A stretch of DNA of 64,000 nucleotides from Oscillospiraceae bacterium (GCA_017439555.1 JAFSIZ010000050.1:1-64000); one strand, 5' to 3'; positions 15,210-24,354 are shown, counted from the stretch's first letter. A program made the numbers and translations. Notes: a model not told the origin generated them from the sequence alone.

Positions 15210-16790
15210 TTACCAAATAACGTCGCTCTTCATAAGAGAATCATAACGCTCTGTGTAGATTTCGAGGAGACGGTCAACGCCCATATCCTTGACTGTTTCA
15301 ACAAATGAATCCCAGTTTTCCATCGGCTCCTGACCGAGGATGAACTTGCTCATCATTTCTTCAGCATAACGGTTGATTGCAGAATAGAGGTCGCCGCGCT
15401 CTGTTGCAACATCCTCGGGGAAGTCGAGAACGTTGAACGGATTTATACGCTCAGACTGGAACGGACGGCAGAACTCGCCGTTGATGCCCTGCTCTTCTGA
15501 ATAGAGAGCCTCGTTTGCTTCTGTTTCAACAACCTGATAGAGACCGGGTGTACCCATACCGAGGTCGCCATAGGGGCTTCCGAATTCGTCAACAAGCCAT
15601 TTCTTTTCGCCGTCAACGACTTCATAGGTAACGCCTTCCTTGCCCCAGCTCTGGAACTCGATGCCTTCGGGTGAATACATCCAGTCGAGAAGCTTGAGCG
15701 AGTTGTTTATGCCGACTTCGTCGCCCGTGTTGCAGACCATATAACCTGCAAGCTCATAGGACTGGTTGCCAATCTGGTTGAGCCCCTTGCCATTTGTTGC
15801 CTTCGGCGGCATCATGGATGCCCATGTATAATCGGGGTTGTTCTTGCGTGCAGGAACGTTGAAGTGGTCGATGCGGAGGAGGTATTCAAGCATCATAAAG
15901 CCGCGGTCGGTATTTACGAGCTCTTCCCAGCTGAGTGCGGGGATTGTGAGGAAGTTCGGGGGAACGAGCTGTTCCGCAACCATCTTGCGGAAGAATTCGA
16001 CCATTTCCTTTGCTTCCGGCTCAACGATACCGTAGTGCCATGTGTTGTCGTTATAGTCATAATACGGGTTGAGTGCGAAGTGCTCCTTCCACATCGGGCC
16101 CATAAGGTTCATATTTGAGAAGCCTGAGCGCATGCAGAGCGGATAGGAATCGGGATAGAGCTCCTTGAGCTTCTTTGCGACCTCATAGAGCTCGTCTGTT
16201 GTTTCGGGAGTCTTGAGACCGTGTTTTTCGAATATGTCCTTGCGGTACATCCAGGTTCTTGTGTTACCGACAGTCTGGATACCATAGTTCGGCGGAGCAT
16301 AGATGTTGCCGTCGCCGCTTATGCGGAGAATCATATTGTCAGCGCGCTCGCCTGCAGGGAGGCCTTCCCAGAATGCCTTATAGTTCGGCATCTTGTCGAT
16401 GTTTTCCGAGATGGAAACGAGTGCGCCGTCAGGGCCATAGGTGCTGCCTGCGTCCTTTGCCGAGATGAGGAACATCATATCCGGGAGATCGTCCGGGGAT
16501 GTCATCATAAGCGGAAGCTTTGTTGCCATATCTGTCGAAGGAACAGCAAGAACATCGAAGGTTGCGCCTGTTGCTTCTGAGAAGAGCTTCCACATCGGCA
16601 AGTTTTCGTCATACGGCCAGCTTGCGTGTGAGTCAACAACAAGTCTCAGCTCTGTGCCTGCAGGGAAGAGCTTGCCGTCGCCTGCGACAGTGTCGTCTTC
16701 GGGTTCGTTGCCTGTGGTGGGGGCTGTGCAGGCTGCGAGCGCGAAAATCATAACTGCTGCAAGAAGAAGTGCGGTGAGTTTCTTTTTCAT
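15210..16790 (-). CDS. Extracellular solute-binding lipoprotein, carbohydrate ABC type (family 1)
   Basis: The 526-residue protein has a lipoprotein signal (MKKKLTALLLAAVMIFALAAC, lipid-anchored Cys21) and an acidic linker, then a two-lobed periplasmic-binding fold of the large LplA/AlgQ-like type that carries oligosaccharides. Recognisable parts are the substrate-lobe SDLPDMMFLISAKD-like region near residue 95-110 and the hinge YSPEGIEFQSWGKEGVTYE (about 378-396). No permease or ATPase gene lies beside it, so it must use a transporter encoded elsewhere. It sits 26 bases behind the ceramidase-fold hydrolase gene on the same strand and is likely co-transcribed with it. An AAAGGAAG site precedes the ATG. 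Confidence 0.85.
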   Translation of the reverse strand: MKKKLTALLLAAVMIFALAACTAPTTGNEPEDDTVAGDGKLFPAGTELRLVVDSHASWPYDENLPMWKLFSEATGATFDVLAVPSTDMATKLPLMMTSPDDLPDMMFLISAKDAGSTYGPDGALVSISENIDKMPNYKAFWEGLPAGERADNMILRISGDGNIYAPPNYGIQTVGNTRTWMYRKDIFEKHGLKTPETTDELYEVAKKLKELYPDSYPLCMRSGFSNMNLMGPMWKEHFALNPYYDYNDNTWHYGIVEPEAKEMVEFFRKMVAEQLVPPNFLTIPALSWEELVNTDRGFMMLEYLLRIDHFNVPARKNNPDYTWASMMPPKATNGKGLNQIGNQSYELAGYMVCNTGDEVGINNSLKLLDWMYSPEGIEFQSWGKEGVTYEVVDGEKKWLVDEFGSPYGDLGMGTPGLYQVVETEANEALYSEEQGINGEFCRPFQSERINPFNVLDFPEDVATERGDLYSAINRYAEEMMSKFILGQEPMENWDSFVETVKDMGVDRLLEIYTERYDSLMKSDVIW

Positions 16791-16816
16791 TGTAATCTTC
16801 CTTTCTCTGTTTTCCT

Positions 16817-18181
16817 TTATCTATTTTCGATGCGCGTTATCGCATCGTAATAGCCTTTTTTATAAAGCTCGTCGACTCCGGGCTTATATTCGCCCTTGAG
16901 GCGGTATTCATCGATAGAGCGTCCGCCTGCCTCATATCCGCCCTCGCTTATCATCTTGTCGCTCGGAACATATGCGATTGCATCGTTATAGCCAAAGCAG
17001 AGAAGCTGTTTTTCGGGGAAGGCCTCGCGGAGAACGGAGGCGATGTTGATTCCGGGCTCACCGCCCATTGAGAATATGTAGAAATCGGGGTTGATGCGAA
17101 CAACTCCGCAGTTGAGCGGCAGTGCATCGGGAAGCGCATCATAATTATCAAGCACATAATCTGCGCGCGCCCAATGGAACTGTCTGATGTTTTTACCGGT
17201 ATTGTTGAGATCGCCCGGGATCGCCGCAAAATGAGCATCGGCAGATTCTGCATAGTTGAGCTTTGCGTCGAGATAATACTGAGGGGGATTCGGCTCGAGC
17301 GGAAGCTCGATTTTGAATACCTCTGAGCCGAGCTTTACGGGAAGTGTCTGCCAATCGCCGGAGATAAGGTGGTTTTTGATGCGCTGGACCATAGAGAGCG
17401 CGACCTCATCACAGTCATCATAGCTGATGCCGGAGAAGCGCAGCGCAGCTGTTGCGCCTATTCTGAGCTTTGCATCAGAGCCAAAGCCCTGGAAGAAGAG
17501 CGCCGTTGTGCCATAGAATTCGCTCTCGACGCGCTGGCAGAGCCTGCCCGGATATTCCGAGGAGAGAACACTATAGGCACCGAGGTTTGAAGGATGGCAG
17601 GCAAAGTTCATTGCGAGTGCGCGCATTTTGCCCTGTTCATCCTCAAGCTTTAAGAGATAGAGATTCTTGTCGCATTCGCCGTCAGGGCTCGGCTTGAAAT
17701 CGATAATGCCGTTGAGCGGAAGCCTGCGGCTGATATTCCACTCACCCTTGATGCTCGCATATTTGAGCGTGCCGCTCCTCATGCTGACAAGAGCGCGATC
17801 GATGGACGCTTTTGCGCGATCAATGAGGAATTCCTCATATTCATCAGTATACCAGGTGAAATCATAGCCCTTGACAGCAGGCCCGAAATGTGTGTGTGTA
17901 TAGCTGACATGGAGATTGCTTTCGGAAATGCCGTATTTTTCGTTTATATATTTCCGAAGCGCGTTCGGCAGGCTGTCATCGTGGAATAAAAGATCAAAGC
18001 CCATAAGGATGACTGTTTCACCGTCAGCATCGCGTAGCGCAAGTGTTCTGACATAAAGGTCATCGTGGATGTCTGTGAACGGAACACCGAACATTGAGGC
18101 AAAGCCTATCATCGTCGCCGGGATGCATGGAGTGATAATATCCTTTGCCGCGCCGAAGGTGAGCTTGTTGTATGTGCTCAT
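16817..18181 (-). CDS. Cytosolic neutral-ceramidase-fold hydrolase (PF04734), divergent member
   Basis: The 454-residue protein carries the N-terminal catalytic domain of the neutral/alkaline ceramidase family without its C-terminal domain. It has FGAAKDIITP at the start, the metal-site SYTHTHFGP (His-Thr-His), NFACHPSN, a serine-containing FFQGFGSDAKL in place of the usual GDVSPN, and GGYEAGGRS near the end. There is no signal peptide, unlike the secreted bacterial ceramidases. It is the most divergent of four such proteins in this window. It precedes the sugar-binding lipoprotein gene by 26 bases and is divergent from an AraC regulator, so an amide- or ester-linked sugar substrate is more likely than ceramide. 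AAAGGAG lies 7 bases ahead of the ATG. Confidence 0.8.
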   Translation of the reverse strand: MSTYNKLTFGAAKDIITPCIPATMIGFASMFGVPFTDIHDDLYVRTLALRDADGETVILMGFDLLFHDDSLPNALRKYINEKYGISESNLHVSYTHTHFGPAVKGYDFTWYTDEYEEFLIDRAKASIDRALVSMRSGTLKYASIKGEWNISRRLPLNGIIDFKPSPDGECDKNLYLLKLEDEQGKMRALAMNFACHPSNLGAYSVLSSEYPGRLCQRVESEFYGTTALFFQGFGSDAKLRIGATAALRFSGISYDDCDEVALSMVQRIKNHLISGDWQTLPVKLGSEVFKIELPLEPNPPQYYLDAKLNYAESADAHFAAIPGDLNNTGKNIRQFHWARADYVLDNYDALPDALPLNCGVVRINPDFYIFSMGGEPGINIASVLREAFPEKQLLCFGYNDAIAYVPSDKMISEGGYEAGGRSIDEYRLKGEYKPGVDELYKKGYYDAITRIENR

Positions 18182-18277
18182 ATGAAAACTCCTTTCGTGG
18201 TTACATTTAAATTATATAACAAATATTTCGTTTAGTATAGTGCAAATTCTGCCAAATTTCAATAGTTGCAGTTTTTA

Positions 18278-18307
18278 TTGGACAAATGCCCGGGGATACG
18301 CTATAAT
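18278..18307 (+). promoter_or_regulatory. Promoter of the AraC-family gene at 18.3 kb
   Basis: TTGGAC and a perfect TATAAT are separated by 18 bases, 32 bases ahead of the GTG start. Confidence 0.7.
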
Positions 18308-18339
18308 ATAAATAAATCAGATTCAGGGGAGGTGACGCA

Positions 18340-19206
18340 GTGGGCAGAGTGTTGTTTTATGAAAACGACTATCCGATAAAGGTGCACACAAGCCGTGCAA
18401 GAAGCGTGGACAGGCTGCATATGCACAATGTGCTTCAGCTGTTCTGCGTGAAAGAAGGCGTGTGTATTCATGATATCTTCGGTAACGCAGGGAAAATGAC
18501 ACCGGGTGAGATATCCATTGCGCCGCCATATAATGCTCATAGAATAGATGGGCGCGAGGCTGAATATGAAATGTTCGGAATGGACGCCGATTGCAGCTTT
18601 TTCAAGCTGTCGAGGCAGTTCCGTCCGTGGAATTTCTTTGATTCGTGCATAATGCCGCTCTGCGATGCCGTGTCCGAGCGCGGTCACGTGTTCCGCCCAC
18701 GCAAAAATGTGGCTGATGAGGTGTTTGGGCTATATAGCGAGATAAAGACACTCAGCTCGGCGCGTGAAAGCGAAAAGCTTCCTGCTATATATGGAAAAAC
18801 CATAGAGCTTATGACGCTCATTGCAACGGAATATTCAGCGCGTGAGGGAGGTATGGGCAAAGCGAGAACGGCTACAAACTGTGAGCCGATGCACGAGGTC
18901 TTCAAATATATACATAAAAACTTCCGCAACGAAATAAGCGCTGAAGAGATTGCGAAAGAAGCAATGATTTCGGAACGCTCGCTTTATCGTCTGTTTGAAG
19001 AGAGCATGAACACAACTCTGCATCGCTATATTCAGGCTCTGCGGCTTGAGTATTCAAAAGAGCTTCTGCGCGATACCGACAGGACGGTGAGGGATATTGC
19101 CGATGAATCGGGGTTCGTATATCTCGCAAATTTCCATCGCTATTTCCGAAGTCAGATGGGGATTTCGCCGAGCGAATACCGCGACAGCTTCCGCGAATTC
19201 AAATAA
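18340..19206 (+). CDS. AraC-family transcriptional regulator
   Basis: The 288-residue protein has an N-terminal cupin-like sensing domain (about residues 10-140, with the HMHNVLQLFCVKEG strand and EISIAPPYNAHRID) and a C-terminal pair of helix-turn-helices (about 188-285). The HTH part contains ISAEEIAKEAMISERSLYRLF and the AraC signature IADESGFVYLANFHRYFRSQMGISPSEYR. The start is GTG, with GGGGAGGTG 5 bases upstream. It is divergent from the ceramidase-fold hydrolase and binding-protein pair, the probable targets. The ligand is presumably a sugar-derived compound. Confidence 0.92.
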   Translation: MGRVLFYENDYPIKVHTSRARSVDRLHMHNVLQLFCVKEGVCIHDIFGNAGKMTPGEISIAPPYNAHRIDGREAEYEMFGMDADCSFFKLSRQFRPWNFFDSCIMPLCDAVSERGHVFRPRKNVADEVFGLYSEIKTLSSARESEKLPAIYGKTIELMTLIATEYSAREGGMGKARTATNCEPMHEVFKYIHKNFRNEISAEEIAKEAMISERSLYRLFEESMNTTLHRYIQALRLEYSKELLRDTDRTVRDIADESGFVYLANFHRYFRSQMGISPSEYRDSFREFK

Positions 19207-19240
19207 AACGGTCTGTAAACTGATGTTACAGACCGTTTTT
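19205..19240. terminator. Bidirectional terminator between the AraC and EIIC genes
   Basis: A perfect 14-bp stem (AAAACGGTCTGTAA and complement, 7-base loop) ends in five T residues and overlaps the AraC stop codon. The EIIC gene converges on it from the other side. Confidence 0.9.
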
Positions 19241-19260
19241 CATATTAAATTGAACTTATA

Positions 19261-20307
19261 TTAAAGGTCGAGCTTGAGGTCGCCTTCTTTTATCCAGCCG
19301 ATCTTTCTGAAGAAGAGGCCGAGAAGCCAGCAGATGATGGCAGGCAGAACAAAATGGACAAGAAGCATACCGAGCCACTGATATGCACCGATTGAGATGC
19401 CGTCTGCCACCCAACCTGTATATGTGCCGATCTGGCCGACGAGACCGCAGGTGCCCATACCCGAGGAGACAGGTGCGCCATTCATTTCAAGCTTGAATAT
19501 GCAGGTCGATATCGGGCCGACGATGGCGGAGGTGAGAATCGGCGCCGCCCAGATTTTCGGGTTTTTGACGATGTTTCCCATCTGGAGCATACTCGTGCCG
19601 AGACCTTGTGCGAGAAGGCCGCCCCATTTGTTTTCGCGGAAGCTCATAACCGCAAAGCCGACCATCTGTGCGCAACAGCCTGCGAGAGCTGCGCCGCCTG
19701 CAAGTCCTGTGAGAGAGAGGCCGGCGCAGATAGCTGCGCTTGAAATCGGAAGTGTGAGTGCGATGCCGACGATGACTGAGACGAGGATGCCCATCCAAAA
19801 CGGCTGAAGCGTCGTTGCGAGCATTATGAGCTCACCGACATATTTCGCGGCGATGCCTATCGGCTCAGCGATGACGAGCGCAGCGCCTATGCCGGAGCAT
19901 ATTGTCACGATGGGGGTGACGAGGATATCGAGCTTCGTTTCCTTGCTGACAGCCTTGCCGAGCTCGGACGCGATGATTGTGATTATGAGGACTGCAAACG
20001 CACCGCCTGCGCCGCCGAGTTCATTTGCTGCGATGCCGACAGACGTCAGCGAGAAGAGGACGAGCGGAGGGCATTTGAGCGCATATCCGATGGCAACTGC
20101 CATAGCGGCGCCCTGTGCGCCTTTTGCATATGTACCGATGGTGTTGAGAATCTCAATTCCGAGCTGTTGACCGATGGTAGAGATAATTGTGCCGATGAGA
20201 AGCGAGGCGAAGAGACCTTGGGCCATTGCTCCGAGGGCATCGATGAAATAGCGTTTGAGTGAGAATTCGATGTCTTTGCGTTGCAGGAATGCTTTGAACT
20301 TATTCAA
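19261..20307 (-). CDS. PTS EIIC-type membrane protein (PF13303 family), orphan
   Basis: This 348-residue membrane protein has about nine hydrophobic segments and the family blocks YFIDALGAMAQGLFASLLIG (residues 20-39), PFWMGILVSVIVGIALTLPISSAA (about 166-190) and MNGAPVSSGMGTCGLVGQIGT (about 275-296). PF13303 proteins are annotated as phosphotransferase EIIC subunits, but no EIIA, EIIB or HPr gene is here. The start is TTG with GGAG 9 bases upstream; no better ATG lies nearby. It may import a sugar or organic acid for the surrounding catabolic genes. Whether it is PTS-coupled is unknown. Confidence 0.78.
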   Translation of the reverse strand: MNKFKAFLQRKDIEFSLKRYFIDALGAMAQGLFASLLIGTIISTIGQQLGIEILNTIGTYAKGAQGAAMAVAIGYALKCPPLVLFSLTSVGIAANELGGAGGAFAVLIITIIASELGKAVSKETKLDILVTPIVTICSGIGAALVIAEPIGIAAKYVGELIMLATTLQPFWMGILVSVIVGIALTLPISSAAICAGLSLTGLAGGAALAGCCAQMVGFAVMSFRENKWGGLLAQGLGTSMLQMGNIVKNPKIWAAPILTSAIVGPISTCIFKLEMNGAPVSSGMGTCGLVGQIGTYTGWVADGISIGAYQWLGMLLVHFVLPAIICWLLGLFFRKIGWIKEGDLKLDL

Positions 20308-20355
20308 AGAAATCAGCTCCAGTCATATTAATTTATGTGCTTCGGTTTAAAAAAT

Positions 20356-20383
20356 ATTTTAGCACAAATGATGTAAATGTCAA
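20356..20383 (-). promoter_or_regulatory. Promoter of the EIIC-type gene
   Basis: On the minus strand a perfect TTGACA and TAAAAT are separated by 16 bases, about 50 bases ahead of the TTG start. Confidence 0.65.
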
Positions 20384-20482
20384 ATGGCGGAAGTTACAAA
20401 ATCCTCTTGCGTTTTTTGCGTTCTTTTTGTAATATTATATATAGTCGAATATGAAAATTGCAATATATATAAAATAATGCGG

Positions 20483-20538
20483 TTTTTGTATAAGATTTTA
20501 TGGAGACAAAATCCGGGCGTTGTGTTAAAATGTAGCTG
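20483..20538 (+). promoter_or_regulatory. Regulated promoter element, copy 1 (ahead of the glycosidase gene)
   Basis: A 28-bp block (20483-20510) containing GTATAAGATTTTATGG is followed after 10 bases by TGTGTTAAAATGTAGCTG (20521-20538). That last block holds an extended -10 box (TGTTAAAAT). The -35 position is only GAGACA, so an activator is probably needed. The same arrangement recurs ahead of the AraC gene at 22.8 kb with one mismatch in the 28-bp block. Confidence 0.65.
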
Positions 20539-20565
20539 AAATAAAGCAAAAAGAGAGGTATTGCT

Positions 20566-22629
20566 ATGAATGAAATTATAAGAGAAATGAACAATAATAC
20601 CTGGGCAGAAGGTATAACCTGGTATTGGTATAACGATGCCGAGATTTTTGAATATACAGATGAGGACTTTGATCGCAAGGCGAAGGAGCTTGCCGAACGT
20701 GGCGTAACGATGGTGCTGACTTTCAGTCTGACACACTTCCGGCTCGGCTTCTATCCCTATTGGAAGGAAATAAACGCGTGCATCGCAAAAATCGTCAAGT
20801 CCTGCCATAAATACGGAATCCGCGTTGTTGAGCATTCCAGCGCACACCTCACGCATTATCTGCGCACGAAGCTTGGCTGGACACGCTTGCTTGAGGACTT
20901 TGCCTCCTTTGGCCACGGTGATGTTGATATAAACAACTGGGTGAAAATGTTTGAGTTTCTCACCGCAGACCTCACAATCGAGGGGAAGAATCTCGAAAGC
21001 CTCGTTCAGATAGACGGAAGAACAGGAAAACCGGCAGAAAATGTCTATGGTGCATATTCGATGTGCTTCAATAACCCCGACTACCGCGAGATATACTTCA
21101 ACTATATGAAGGATGTTGTCGCAACCGGTATCGACGGAATTATGAACGACGATGTTCAGTGGTTCGGAGACCGCAATTCCTGCACCTGTGAGCATTGCAG
21201 AAAGCTCTTCCGCGAGGAGACGGGCTATGAGATTCCTGGACCCGATGAATGGGACGGCTTTTTTGACAACTATGATAATCCTGCGTATGTTGAGTGGAAA
21301 AAATTTAAATTCAGAAGCACAAACAGATTCTACCGTGACCTTACAAAGCACTATGAATCTCTCGGAGCAAAGCTTCTCCGCCCGAACTACTGCTCGGATA
21401 TCTTAAAGCACAATCCGACCTGTTATTCATTTGACCGTTGCTGCGATATGTGGGACTATATCTTCCAGGAAAACTGCTTCTCTGCAGTTATCAAGCAGTC
21501 ATATCTCGATTTTCAGACAGAGGCAGTCCATCGCTATGCCGCAGGTCAGAGAACGGGTGCGCCGTCAATGTCGATGTTCTATCCCAACCGTGCGGATAAT
21601 GCATATTTCGGTTGGGCGCTTGCACGTTCATGGGGGCAGCTCTATACAGGAACGTTCGAGGGCTTTGATATAACTCACTTTGAAAAGCCATACCGCGATT
21701 TTGAAAGCGAAAATATCCGCTTCTACACAGCTCCGAAGAAGCTTTCGGATGTAAGCTTCTATCTCTCGCTCAAAACACGTGACTTTGTTTCGGCTGACGC
21801 TTTCCCGCGCTACATGAGCAAGATGATGGCAGGAATACAGTCTGCATATATGTCTAATCTCGGAGTTGATATGGTGTTTGAGGAGGATACGCTCGATGAG
21901 CTTTCAAAGCGCGGAGTGATCGTCGCATCCCATGTCGTTATGATAAGTGACGAGGAGCTTTCGCGTCTTTCGGAATATGTAAAGCTCGGCGGAAAGCTTG
22001 TTATCCTCGGCGACTTTGCTGAGTTTGACGAAAAGCGCTCGAAGCGCGATATAAAGGACGTTGAAAAGCTTCTCGGAGCAGCTCTTGAAACAGACAAGGC
22101 GGTAAAGCTCGGGGCAGGCGAGATATTCCGCTCGGGCTTTGTAAGCGTTGAGGATGAATATCAGCCCACAATCTGGGAGAGGCGTCACAGTGCTTGCGAG
22201 GAGGATGTCGAAATGATTCCGTCAAAGCGAGCGCTTCAACGCGCAGGAACGGGCAAGGTGCTCTGCGATGCAGTAAAAGATCCGAAGGTAAAAATTACCT
22301 GCGAAAATAATGATGTTATCGTAACCGCATTTGAGGTCGAAGGTGCACTTGCAATCCACCTTATGAATCTTGCCGATACAATTATTGATGAGCCCACACC
22401 CGTATCTCACGACGATATAATCACAAACTTCACGGAAAACGGCGTGAAGGTTCCGGAGATAAAGCTTTCGGTAAGTATTCCCAAAGCCCTTTCCACATCA
22501 CGTGCTTTCCTTCGCACACCCGAGCGGAATGAGGAGCTTTCCCTTGATATTTGCGCAAACGGCGGCAAGGCAGAGATCACGGTGCCTGCAGATGTTTTTT
22601 CGGGCTATGCACTTGTTGTGGTGGAATAG
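20566..22629 (+). CDS. Putative glycoside hydrolase, GH42-like/GHL6 TIM barrel with trimerisation-like domain
   Basis: The 687-residue cytosolic protein (no signal peptide) has an N-terminal TIM barrel (about residues 10-380). It includes IDGIMNDDVQWFGDRN and the Cys-rich CTCEHCRKLF (about 186-213), a zinc-knuckle-like feature seen in GH42-related hypothetical glycosidases. A glutamine-amidotransferase-like domain follows (about 395-530, with VIVASHVVMISDEELSRL and GGKLVILGDF), resembling the beta-galactosidase trimerisation domain, and then a beta-rich tail. The catalytic pair cannot be assigned; candidates are Asp and Glu in NDD and in the GTFEGFD region. It shares its promoter element with the next gene, an AraC regulator, so it is inducible. 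The substrate is unknown, plausibly an oligosaccharide released by the surface lyase. Confidence 0.7.
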   Translation: MNEIIREMNNNTWAEGITWYWYNDAEIFEYTDEDFDRKAKELAERGVTMVLTFSLTHFRLGFYPYWKEINACIAKIVKSCHKYGIRVVEHSSAHLTHYLRTKLGWTRLLEDFASFGHGDVDINNWVKMFEFLTADLTIEGKNLESLVQIDGRTGKPAENVYGAYSMCFNNPDYREIYFNYMKDVVATGIDGIMNDDVQWFGDRNSCTCEHCRKLFREETGYEIPGPDEWDGFFDNYDNPAYVEWKKFKFRSTNRFYRDLTKHYESLGAKLLRPNYCSDILKHNPTCYSFDRCCDMWDYIFQENCFSAVIKQSYLDFQTEAVHRYAAGQRTGAPSMSMFYPNRADNAYFGWALARSWGQLYTGTFEGFDITHFEKPYRDFESENIRFYTAPKKLSDVSFYLSLKTRDFVSADAFPRYMSKMMAGIQSAYMSNLGVDMVFEEDTLDELSKRGVIVASHVVMISDEELSRLSEYVKLGGKLVILGDFAEFDEKRSKRDIKDVEKLLGAALETDKAVKLGAGEIFRSGFVSVEDEYQPTIWERRHSACEEDVEMIPSKRALQRAGTGKVLCDAVKDPKVKITCENNDVIVTAFEVEGALAIHLMNLADTIIDEPTPVSHDDIITNFTENGVKVPEIKLSVSIPKALSTSRAFLRTPERNEELSLDICANGGKAEITVPADVFSGYALVVVE

Positions 22630-22712
22630 CTGCAGTTGCCTTATAATTGAATGGTTTCCGTGGGCAGAATTCTGCTCTGCTCACGGAGATTTATCTGTAT
22701 AATATTTTACAA

Positions 22713-22769
22713 TTTTTGTATAAGATTTTACGGAGACAAATATAATAGTCGTGTGCTAAAATGTAACTG
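22713..22769 (+). promoter_or_regulatory. Regulated promoter element, copy 2 (ahead of the AraC gene)
   Basis: The 28-bp block at 22713-22740 differs from copy 1 at one base. After 11 bases the block TGTGCTAAAATGTAACTG (22752-22769) again provides an extended -10 box with a weak -35 (GAGACA). It suggests autoregulation by the AraC protein encoded just downstream. Confidence 0.65.
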
Positions 22770-22811
22770 TAAAAATATTTTAAATTTCTGTTACAAATTG
22801 TGGTGAAATTT

Positions 22812-23699
22812 ATGGATAGAACAATTTATAAAAGAAACGACGTAATAAATTTTTTCACAATAGAGAAATTTGCTTTTTTCAATGAAAACAACTTTGATTT
22901 CACGCTTCCTTATCCTATGGAGAGACATGATTTTTTTGAGCTGCAATATATGCGCAAGGGAAGCCGTGTAAGTGTTATCAATGGAAAAGCGCAGACGATA
23001 AGTAAAGGGCAGCTTATGATTGTTCCGCCAAACGTTCCGCATATGCTGACGGAATGTTCGGAGGATGCAAGCTGTTTCCTTGTCGGGTTTACGGTTTTTC
23101 GATCAAATGAGCTTCGGGCATTGAGCTCAAAGCCTATTGAGCTTTCGGAGGATGACAGAAAAAGCTTTGAAACGCTGTTTGAAGACGGCGTTCAGTATTT
23201 CACACAGCTGTCACTTGAGATTCCCGACCGCGGAAGCAGATTCAGCTCAGGGGTATCGCGCGGAAAGATTCAGGCAATCAAGAACAGGGTTGAGATATTC
23301 TTCATAAAGCTTATCGAGTCGCAGCTTGAAACTCTCCCCGATGAGGACTTTATCCCGAAAAGGTTTTCTGTTGCAGAAGCGGTGCTTGAATATCTCAAAG
23401 CTCACATAACCGACAGGGTAACGCTTTCTCAGATTTCCGATTCAATGTCGCTCAGTGTTCCGTATATATGCCGCGAATTTCGCAAGGAATATGAAGCGAC
23501 GATAATCGACTATCTTCTCGATATGAAGATTGAGCGTTCAAAACAGCTTATAGAGGAAACATCGCTGAACTTCACGCAGATTGCGGAATATCTTTCGTTT
23601 GAATCCGAGAGCCACTTTTCCAAAACCTTCTCAAAGCGTGTGGGAATGACTCCGGGGACGTATTTAAAGCGCATAAGAAACGCGGAAAAGCAAAAATGA
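22812..23699 (+). CDS. AraC-family transcriptional regulator
   Basis: The 295-residue protein has an N-terminal cupin sensor (about residues 20-110, with MERHDFFELQYMRKG and GQLMIVPPNVPHML). The C-terminal AraC DNA-binding domain (about 190-290) contains VTLSQISDSMSLSVPYICREF and LNFTQIAEYLSFESESHFSKTF. The ATG at 22812 is used; two GTG codons just upstream have no better ribosome site. It is followed 7 bases later by the cyclase-family gene, so the two form an operon. Its promoter shares a 28-bp element with the glycosidase gene, which marks the probable binding site. Confidence 0.9.
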   Translation: MDRTIYKRNDVINFFTIEKFAFFNENNFDFTLPYPMERHDFFELQYMRKGSRVSVINGKAQTISKGQLMIVPPNVPHMLTECSEDASCFLVGFTVFRSNELRALSSKPIELSEDDRKSFETLFEDGVQYFTQLSLEIPDRGSRFSSGVSRGKIQAIKNRVEIFFIKLIESQLETLPDEDFIPKRFSVAEAVLEYLKAHITDRVTLSQISDSMSLSVPYICREFRKEYEATIIDYLLDMKIERSKQLIEETSLNFTQIAEYLSFESESHFSKTFSKRVGMTPGTYLKRIRNAEKQK

Positions 23700-23706
23700 G
23701 GTAGAT

Positions 23707-24354
23707 ATGAAGGTTTTTGATTTAACACAAAGAATTTCTGAGGGGATGCCCGTATATCCGGGAACGGAAGAGGCAAAGCTTTTGCCTGCAAATACATATG
23801 AAAAAGACGGATTCCGCGAAACGCTCCTTTCGATGACCACCCACACGGGAACGCATATGGATCCGCCGGCACATCTTTTCCCGGAGCTTAAAACACTTGA
23901 TTCGTTTGACGCAGAACACTTTGTCGGACGCGGTGCGGTTATCGATTGCCGGGAGTTGGGGCGTGGCGGAATAATCACAATGGAGCATATAAACCGCGAA
24001 AGAGCCGCGTGTGACGAGGCTGATTTCATTCTGTTCTGCACGGGCTGGAGCAGATATTGGTGCTCACCCGAATATTTCGGAGAATATCCCGTTATAGATG
24101 CCGAGGTTGCGGACTACATAATAAAAACGGGCAAAAAGGGAATAGGCTTTGACACAATCGGGCTTGACCCGATATCGGATGCGAATCTCACACTGCACAA
24201 GCGCATACTCGGTGAGAACAGAACCGTTATAATAGAAAATCTCACAAATCTTGAAAAGCTCATCGGGAAAAGCTTTACGCTGTGCGCCTTTCCGCTGAAC
24301 ATCGAGAATGCAGACGGCTCTCCCATAAGGGCGATGGCAATGTGTGAGGAATAA
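23707..24354 (+). CDS. Cyclase family protein (PF04199; kynurenine-formamidase-like metal hydrolase)
   Basis: The 215-residue cytosolic protein has the family signature THTGTHMDPPAHLF (about residues 45-58), whose His and Asp residues bind zinc. Later come FDTIGLDPISD (about 155-165), HKRIL, and the C-terminal FPLNIENADGSPIRAMAM. Known members hydrolyse N-formylkynurenine, isatin or related amides; without a tryptophan-catabolic context here, another amide or lactone is more likely. It is coupled to the AraC regulator 7 bases upstream. Together with the ceramidase-fold enzymes this adds another amide-type hydrolase to the region. Confidence 0.82.
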   Translation: MKVFDLTQRISEGMPVYPGTEEAKLLPANTYEKDGFRETLLSMTTHTGTHMDPPAHLFPELKTLDSFDAEHFVGRGAVIDCRELGRGGIITMEHINRERAACDEADFILFCTGWSRYWCSPEYFGEYPVIDAEVADYIIKTGKKGIGFDTIGLDPISDANLTLHKRILGENRTVIIENLTNLEKLIGKSFTLCAFPLNIENADGSPIRAMAMCEE

